Assembly (NCBI RefSeq): GCF_900115685.1
Contig: NZ_FOXJ01000002.1
Span: 124,001 to 188,000 of the forward strand
Length of the DNA: 64,000 bases
DNA from: Variovorax sp. 770b2
GTDB taxonomy: Bacteria > Pseudomonadota > Gammaproteobacteria > Burkholderiales > Burkholderiaceae_C
Reading direction: 5' to 3'
Position 1 is the first letter of the stretch. Every line of letters begins with the position of its first letter. The translations under genes and the position numbers were made by a program. The notes below the pieces were generated by a model that was not told the DNA's origin, made no database searches, and saw only the letters and a list, made by a program, of their open reading frames with translations. This document shows positions 58,952-64,000 of this stretch, piece after piece.

Positions 58952-59701
58952 ATGAACGTGCCGACAAGCAGTCCTGCCGACTTGGCATTGATCCGGCAGG
59001 CACTGGGCCTGACCGAGGCTTTCTCGTCCTGGCCGGCCGCGCTCCTGGACAGGCTGCTGCCGGCGTCGCGCCTGGGTCGTCATTCGCGCGGCGCCCTGGT
59101 GCACAGCGAAGCGCAGACGGAGCCCGAGATCCTGACGGTGGTGTCCGGCCATCTGATGGTCAGCCGGGTGAAAGTCGACGGCTCCCGGGCACCCATCTCC
59201 GTTCTCGGCCCGGGCCTGGTCATCGGCATCCCGCGGGGGATGAACCCGGACGACGAGGCACTCTACGACTACCGCGCCAACGACGACGCCGTGATCGTCC
59301 ATGTGCCCGCGCGCATCGTGTTCCAGACACTCGACTCCGAAGCCTTTCTCTGGAAAGCCATGGCGCACATGCTCCTGAAGCAGCACCGCCAGATGCTCAC
59401 GACGGTGGTGGACCAGCTCGCCGGCAACCTGAGCAGGCGGCTCGCGGCCACCATCGCACGGCTCGCGCAGGTGTATGGCGTCGACAGCAGCCAGAAGAGT
59501 CTTCGGCTTCGTCTTTCGCAGGAGGACCTGGCCGCCATGCTGCAGGCGTCGCGCGGCGCACTCAACAGGGAACTGGGCGTGTTCGAGGCGCAGGGCCTCA
59601 TTCGTGCCGAGTACGGGACGTTGATCGTTCTGGACCTGCCTGCGCTGCGCAAGCTGGCCGGCGCTGTCGAAGAGCCCGGGCAGGACGAGGTGCAGACGTG
59701 A
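58952..59701 (+). CDS. Crp/Fnr family transcriptional regulator, tandem copy 1
   Basis: 249 residues from the ATG at 58952 (GAGGGGCG upstream). The N-terminal cyclic-nucleotide-like beta-barrel (about 25-140) lacks the canonical cAMP phosphate-binding motif and has no Cys cluster for Fe-S. The C-terminal HTH (about 165-240) has LRLRLSQEDLAAMLQASRGALNRELGVFEAQGLI. The ligand is unknown. Overlaps copy 2 by GTGA. Confidence 0.84.
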   Translation: MNVPTSSPADLALIRQALGLTEAFSSWPAALLDRLLPASRLGRHSRGALVHSEAQTEPEILTVVSGHLMVSRVKVDGSRAPISVLGPGLVIGIPRGMNPDDEALYDYRANDDAVIVHVPARIVFQTLDSEAFLWKAMAHMLLKQHRQMLTTVVDQLAGNLSRRLAATIARLAQVYGVDSSQKSLRLRLSQEDLAAMLQASRGALNRELGVFEAQGLIRAEYGTLIVLDLPALRKLAGAVEEPGQDEVQT

Positions 59702-60426
59702 CCCATCCGCCCCATCCGCCCCATTCGCCCGCAGACGAGGGACTCATCAGGAGCGAACTGATGGCCGCGGAGAGCTTCGCGGGGTGGTCGCCTTCCGCCA
59801 TCGAGGGCCTGCTGCCCACCGCACGGCTGGGCCGCTATGAGCGCGGAGAAATGGTCAAGCGCGAAGACGACGGCGCGCCCGAGGTCCTGCTCGTGCTCTC
59901 GGGACACATGCTGGCGAGCCGGCTCTATCCGGACGATTCCCGCGTGCCGGTTTTCATATTCAACCCCGGCAACGTGGCCAGCATCCAGGCACGGCTGGAC
60001 AACGAGAAGCATGCGATCTACGCCTACGAGGCGCACGACAGCACTTCGGTACTGCACCTGTCGGCACAGTTGGTTGTCGAGCGGCTCGATGCGACGCCGT
60101 TCCTCTGGAAGGCGATGGCCAAAGTGGTCGTGAAGCAGCATCGCTCGATTGCCAGCACGCTCCTGAACTTTCAGAGCGGCAACACGCGCCAGCGGCTTGC
60201 AGCGACGATCTCCCGGCTCGCAAGGATCTATGGCGTGGACGACGACACCCGGAATCTGCGCCTGCGGCTTTCGCAGGACGACCTGGCTGCGATGCTGCAA
60301 GTCACCCGCCGGTCCATCAACGGGGAAATGCGCGCGCTCGAAGCCCAGGGGCTGGTCCGCTCCGAATACAACGCCGTGACCGTGCTCGACCTGCAGGCGC
60401 TGCGCAGCCTGCATGGCGATGCCTGA
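59698..60426 (+). CDS. Crp/Fnr family transcriptional regulator, tandem copy 2
   Basis: 242 residues, GTG start overlapping the upstream stop. Same architecture as copy 1, with many identical segments: LFLWKAMA(H/K), RRLAATI(A/S)RLA, YGVD, LRLRLSQ(E/D)DLAAMLQ. The DNA near the start repeats CATCCGCCC (PHPPHSP). The HTH recognition helix differs (TRRSINGEMRAL versus SRGALNREL), so the operators may differ. Ligand unknown. Confidence 0.84.
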   Translation: MTHPPHPPHSPADEGLIRSELMAAESFAGWSPSAIEGLLPTARLGRYERGEMVKREDDGAPEVLLVLSGHMLASRLYPDDSRVPVFIFNPGNVASIQARLDNEKHAIYAYEAHDSTSVLHLSAQLVVERLDATPFLWKAMAKVVVKQHRSIASTLLNFQSGNTRQRLAATISRLARIYGVDDDTRNLRLRLSQDDLAAMLQVTRRSINGEMRALEAQGLVRSEYNAVTVLDLQALRSLHGDA

Positions 60427-60998
60427 CTCGCCGGACATCCCGGCGCTTCACCTGCCTGCGACGCGGCAAATCCGTGTGAATTGCGCCAGGACGCGTTGCA
60501 ACGCCTCGGCGTGAACTGATCCGACCGCCGCCCATTGCGGCTTCACCCGGTCCCAGGGTGTCCGGCGGCCCGCCTCGCCTTGCCCCGCCCAGACACGCGC
60601 GCTGGTGCGGGCGCCGTCACCTTCCTCGAACCGCCCTGACTTTCCTGTCCGGCGTTCTTCCCGCTTTCTTTGCCCCCTGTGCGTGAGGCAGTGCGATGGG
60701 GCGCGCCAAAGCCAAGCGGTGCGGAAATGGGAAAAAAATTACTTTTAAAGAACTGAAAAAAAGACAGCGCATGCATTTGGAGTGTGATGTTTGTCGCGCT
60801 TTATTAATGCCCACCGCTGGAAACGAGAAGAAGGTTACTTTTGGCGAGATGACCGGCTGCTCGATCGACCAAGTGCTATTTACAGTCGCCTTCACACATT
60901 CACAAATCAAACGATTCTTCGCAATTTGAATTGATTCGGAATGGGCAATTGATTCATACGTGGGCCGAAATGGCCTTGGTAATTTTCGAGATTAAAAA
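60427..60998. other. Mostly non-coding AT-richer stretch; small ORF possible
   Basis: 572 bp between the Crp pair and the winged-helix regulator. The 60720-60960 part is clearly AT-richer than neighbours and contains the candidate small ORF at 60696-60929. No terminator or known RNA was recognised. Confidence 0.55.
60696..60929 (+). CDS. Possible small protein, 77 residues
   Basis: Lys-rich N-terminus (MGRAKAKRCGNGKKITFKELKKRQ), HLECDVC, then a second GNEKKVTFGEM block that echoes GNGKKITFKEL 29 residues earlier. Four cysteines in all (Cys9, Cys30, Cys33, Cys55). Weak ribosome site (GAGG at a distance). Codon use is AT-rich and unlike the window. May be a horizontally acquired remnant or not translated. 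Confidence 0.3.
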   Translation: MGRAKAKRCGNGKKITFKELKKRQRMHLECDVCRALLMPTAGNEKKVTFGEMTGCSIDQVLFTVAFTHSQIKRFFAI

Positions 60999-61829
60999 AT
61001 GAACGGCAAATGGGCGCCACGCCATGTGGCATTGATCGATGGTCTTGCCACCCGGCGCGCTCGACTGTGCGGGCGGCTGGCAGAGGGCGGCGGCGCCCCC
61101 GTGGTGTTCGAGGATTCATTGGAGCTCCTGTCTCTGCTGTGCGGTGGCCGGCGGTTTGACCTCTTGCTGATCGTCGAAGACGGCACTTCGATGTGGCACC
61201 AGCTGGTGACGGTGTGCGGCGTGCTCGGCATGCCGGTCCTGGTGCTCGCACGGAAATCCGGTTTCGAGCAAGGCGCCCAATGGCTCGAAAAGTTTCCCGT
61301 TTCTCCGCTATTCGATTTCGCATTCGAGGATTGCGAGGATGCCGAATTGAATCAACGCATTTCCCGGCTGCTCCATCACGGCGAAGCGCACCAGGTTCAA
61401 TTCTCCAGAATCAAGGAGACGGCATTTGGCAATTACAAATTCGACGAAGCGAAGGGCTCCGTTCTGCATCGCGAATCCGAAATTTATTTGCAACCCCGTC
61501 AATTCCAATTGGCGCTCGAATTGTTTCGCAACCTGGGCCGCGTGCTGGAGCGAAACCGGCTGTGGTCCCTGCTGTGGGCCACGCCATTTCCTTCGAAAGG
61601 CGTGAGAACGCTCGACGTCTGCGTGGCCAATATCCGCAAGAGGCTGCAGCTTTCTCCGGAAAACGGATTCACGCTGAAGTCGGTCTATGGGCGCGGCTAC
61701 CAGCTTCTGGCGATCACCCCGCTCAGGGTGTCCAGGCCCGAACTGGACGCCGCCACCCGAATCGTCGTTGGCTGGCCGGCCAATTCCGTCGCTCCTCCCG
61801 ATCAGGCGAGCTCTGCGCCGCCGCACTGA
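60999..61829 (+). CDS. OmpR-type winged-helix regulator with degenerate receiver
   Basis: 276 residues. Residues about 8-130 have a receiver-like pattern (HVALIDGLATRRARL, RRFDLLLIVEDG) but no clear Asp in the right place and no KP motif (SPLFDF instead), so phosphorylation is unlikely. Residues about 145-235 are a winged helix (RQFQLALELFRNLGRVLERNRLWSLLW, RTLDVCVANIRKRL, LKSVYGRGYQLL). The gene stands directly before the YadA-type adhesin, the likely target. Similar stand-alone regulators precede adhesins in Burkholderiales. Confidence 0.84.
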   Translation: MNGKWAPRHVALIDGLATRRARLCGRLAEGGGAPVVFEDSLELLSLLCGGRRFDLLLIVEDGTSMWHQLVTVCGVLGMPVLVLARKSGFEQGAQWLEKFPVSPLFDFAFEDCEDAELNQRISRLLHHGEAHQVQFSRIKETAFGNYKFDEAKGSVLHRESEIYLQPRQFQLALELFRNLGRVLERNRLWSLLWATPFPSKGVRTLDVCVANIRKRLQLSPENGFTLKSVYGRGYQLLAITPLRVSRPELDAATRIVVGWPANSVAPPDQASSAPPH

Positions 61830-61901
61830 GTCACCGAGGTTCTCGCGCCTGCGTCGGCACCGGACGTGCCGACGGGGCGACGCGCCTCGTCGATTGCTTT
61901 T

Positions 61902-61936
61902 CCTCCTTTTCCTTTTTCCTTTTCCTTTTTCTTCTC
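61902..61936. repeat. Pyrimidine tandem repeat upstream of adhesin gene
   Basis: Two perfect tandem copies of the 13-mer CCTTTTCCTTTTT (61905-61917 and 61918-61930), preceded by CCT and followed by CTTCTC. Lies 20-50 bp upstream of the adhesin ATG. Repeat-number change here could alter expression. Confidence 0.75.
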
Positions 61937-61956
61937 GCAGCACGGCTGCAAATGCA

Positions 61957-64000
61957 ATGAACACGTCATACAAATCCATCTGGAACGAATCGCTCGGCGC
62001 GTGGGTCGCCGCTTCTGAAGTCACCAAGGGGCGCGGCAAGCGCAGCAAGGCTGGAAATGCGGCGCGGGTGCCGCTGGCAGTGGCTCCTGAACGAGCGCTT
62101 GGCCGTGGCCGACGATGGGCGGGCGCGATCTCCTTGGCAATCCTGGGCACAGCCGCGGGTTCATTCCCTGCATTTGCTCAATTCGCTCCCGCTGGTAGTG
62201 GCGGTGTTGCCAGTGGGCCGGCCACCATTGCAATTGGCGGTGGCACAGGTCAAGGAGAGGGGGCCACCGCCAGTGCCGGAAGCTCGATAGCTTTGGGTGC
62301 GGGTTCCAACGCATCCGCGGCCTATGCAATGGCACTTGGCACCAGTGCAAAGGCCGAGTCCGCCAACGACATTGCTGTGGGTTTGCGCGCAAAAGCTCAC
62401 GGCGAAAGTGAAGGCCCGTCAGCGGCGTTTGGTTTTAAGGCAACAGCGCTTGGGAGCGGTGGCCTCGCATTCGGCACGATTTCTTATGCAGATGGAAACG
62501 GCGCCCTCGCAAACGGCTATGCCACGAACGCCATAGGCGCATCGGCCTCAGCCTTCGGTGCGGTGGCAAAGGCATCCGGAGCCATGGCGACGGCCGTTGG
62601 CGCCTTTTCGACTGCGAATGCCAATTTCTCGACAGCCATCGGCGGCGCGACGACGACTGGCGAGAACGCCATTGCCATGGGCAACGACGCGAATGCTTCG
62701 GGCGTGAGTTCGGTTGCCATCGGCGACCGATCCGAGGCTTCCGCCGTAAAAGCCACGGCGCTCGGTTGGAAATCGCAGGCGAGCGGGGCCGGCGCGACCG
62801 CGCTTGGCGCCAATACCGCATCAGGCGCATCCGCCGCTGCGGCGGATGCAATCGCCATCGGAGGTCAGTCCAGCGTTGCTGAAGCGGCCACATCCGGCAT
62901 TGCCGTTGGCCGTGGGGCAACGACGAGCGGCGCCTTCGGCATCGCGCAGGGTGACGGCGCAGCAGTATCCGGAGCGAATGCCATCGGCATAGGCGCCAAC
63001 GCCGTCGCGTCGGACGCCAATGCCATTGCCGTGGGCGACGCCAGCAAAGCGAGGGGACTCAATTCGATTGCGATCGGCGAACGCGCCGAGACGGCCGCAA
63101 CGGCAAGCCAAGCCGTTGCAATTGGCAACGCAAGCAATGCCAGCGGCGTCGATTCCATGGCGATGGGCAACTCGGCCACGGCCAGCGGTGTCAACTCGAT
63201 CGCTCAGGGAACTTCCAGCGTAGCCAGCGGGGATCGCTCTGTTGCCGTCGGCTCTGGCGCTTTGGCAACGGGTGACCTCGGCGCAGCGCTGGGCCACGAG
63301 GCCACTGCTTCCGGTGCTCGCGCCACGGCGCTGGGTACCGGTGCCAACGCGATCTACGACGACAGCGTTGCACTGGGCTCGTCGAGCAAGACCTCGGCCA
63401 CGCTTGGCGCCCTTCAGTCCACCGCGGCCCACACGCCCTTCAAGGGCGCCGCCATTGCGGGCGCCACGCCGGCCGGCGAGGTCTCCGTGGGGTCGAGCGG
63501 CAGCGAACGCCGGGTCACCAACGTGGCTGCTGGCGGCGCCGGCACCGATGCGGTCAATGTCAGCCAACTGCAGGCGGCATCCACGGCAGCCGTGCAGTAC
63601 GACAAGAACGCGGACGGCACGCTGAACAAGGGCAGCGTGACGCTGGGCGGCACGCCGGCCACGGCGCCCGTGAAGCTGGGCAACGTGGCTGATGGCAACG
63701 TGGCTGCAGGCTCGAAGGACGCGGTCAACGGTGGCCAGCTGAACAGGGTCAACACATTGGCCACTGTCGCCAGCGAGAAAGCATTCAACGCAGTTCAATA
63801 CGACAAGAACGCGGACGGCACGCCAGGCAGGAGCACGGTCACGCTGGGTGACCTCAAGGCAGACGGCACGCCGGCCACTGCACCCATGAAGCTGACCAAC
63901 GTGGCGGACGGCAATGTGGGTGCGGGTTCGAAGGACGCGGTCAACGGCGGCCAACTGAACACCACGAACCAGAACATCACGAAGCTGGGCGACAGCATTG
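61957..64000 (+). CDS. YadA-type trimeric autotransporter adhesin, C-terminus outside window
   Basis: ATG at 61957; 681 codons open to the window edge. It starts with an extended signal peptide region (ESPR: MNTSYKSIWNESLGAWVAASE), then basic residues and a hydrophobic core (ISLAILGTAAGSFPAFAQF). The head consists of dozens of 14-residue YadA repeats (pattern xxAIGxxAxASGxxS), ending near residue 495. Necks and stalk follow, with two long repeats each containing VQYDKNADGT, KLGNVADGNV or KLTNVADGNV and GSKDAVNGGQLN. The membrane anchor is not seen. Exported by type Vc secretion; probable adhesion function. Confidence 0.95.
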   Translation, partial: MNTSYKSIWNESLGAWVAASEVTKGRGKRSKAGNAARVPLAVAPERALGRGRRWAGAISLAILGTAAGSFPAFAQFAPAGSGGVASGPATIAIGGGTGQGEGATASAGSSIALGAGSNASAAYAMALGTSAKAESANDIAVGLRAKAHGESEGPSAAFGFKATALGSGGLAFGTISYADGNGALANGYATNAIGASASAFGAVAKASGAMATAVGAFSTANANFSTAIGGATTTGENAIAMGNDANASGVSSVAIGDRSEASAVKATALGWKSQASGAGATALGANTASGASAAAADAIAIGGQSSVAEAATSGIAVGRGATTSGAFGIAQGDGAAVSGANAIGIGANAVASDANAIAVGDASKARGLNSIAIGERAETAATASQAVAIGNASNASGVDSMAMGNSATASGVNSIAQGTSSVASGDRSVAVGSGALATGDLGAALGHEATASGARATALGTGANAIYDDSVALGSSSKTSATLGALQSTAAHTPFKGAAIAGATPAGEVSVGSSGSERRVTNVAAGGAGTDAVNVSQLQAASTAAVQYDKNADGTLNKGSVTLGGTPATAPVKLGNVADGNVAAGSKDAVNGGQLNRVNTLATVASEKAFNAVQYDKNADGTPGRSTVTLGDLKADGTPATAPMKLTNVADGNVGAGSKDAVNGGQLNTTNQNITKLGDSI

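Noticed and set aside
60617..60910. Minus-strand 97-codon frame opposite the small ORF at 60696
   Set aside because: Phe/Lys-rich antisense reading without ribosome site or motif.
61957..64000. Adhesin head repeats as a CRISPR or tandem DNA repeat
   Set aside because: Periodicity is at protein level (14 residues) with diverged DNA; explained by YadA head repeats.
1..64000. tRNA, rRNA, CRISPR arrays, insertion sequences, prophage
   Set aside because: No cloverleaf-like cluster, rRNA core sequence, regular spacers, transposase or phage structural gene was recognised on reading both strands.

Overview
The window looks like a chromosomal segment of a Burkholderiales bacterium of the family Comamonadaceae, most likely Variovorax or a close relative. 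The signs are very high GC with GC-rich third codon positions, dense short operons with ATGA/GTGA overlaps, family-typical gene neighbourhoods (mnmG-rsmG-lysE-parA-hydrolase-parB, ybhP-clsB-ybhN, DUF1446/AtuA next to enoyl-CoA hydratase) and dispersed palindromic repeats typical of that family. The genus is an inference. No rRNA, tRNA, CRISPR array, insertion sequence or prophage was recognised.

Layout. 0-5 kb: partial ABC-transporter binding protein, SGNH esterase, CYTH protein, corrinoid adenosyltransferase, DinB protein and a GlcD-like oxidase, with a nested palindromic repeat at 1.8-2.0 kb. 5-12 kb: CsgG-like lipoprotein and the minus-strand mnmG-rsmG-lysE-parA-hydrolase-parB cluster; two parS sites lie inside rsmG and mnmG. 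12-20 kb: transglutaminase-like protein, GST, enoyl-CoA hydratase/AtuA pair, Old Yellow Enzyme, RidA, GNAT and a VOC-DUF4440 fusion. 20-26 kb: a two-component system divergent from a small lipid-type cluster (hydrolase, acyl carrier protein, ketosynthase, fatty-acid-hydroxylase-like enzyme). 26-29 kb: copper operon copA / copZ-cueR. 30.4-31 kb: a non-coding block with DnaA boxes and a DnaA-trio, a candidate replication origin. 31-44 kb: creB-creC, PBP1A, a membrane-anchored GH3 enzyme, creD, and a divergent operon for a VIT-VWA protein with a PEP-CTERM tail, an exosortase, an EpsI-like protein and a GT51 glycosyltransferase. 45-55 kb: TetR/carotenoid oxygenase pair, pirin, flavodoxin-family protein, ybhP-clsB-ybhN and PagL. 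55-64 kb: phasin-like protein, metallophosphoesterase, two paralogous exported proteins, two tandem Crp/Fnr regulators, a winged-helix regulator and the first 2 kb of a YadA-type trimeric autotransporter adhesin running off the window.

Most notable system: creBC, the creD-GH3 operon and the exosortase cassette look like one envelope-stress regulon. Between the divergent creD and VIT-VWA genes lies an exact TTCAC-N6-TTCAC cre-tag, with a degenerate tag in the opposite orientation. The cassette would let CreBC control one dedicated surface-sorted protein together with peptidoglycan glycosyltransfer. The second highlight is the origin-like block at 30.5-30.9 kb, with parAB and parS 18-25 kb away and no dnaA in view.
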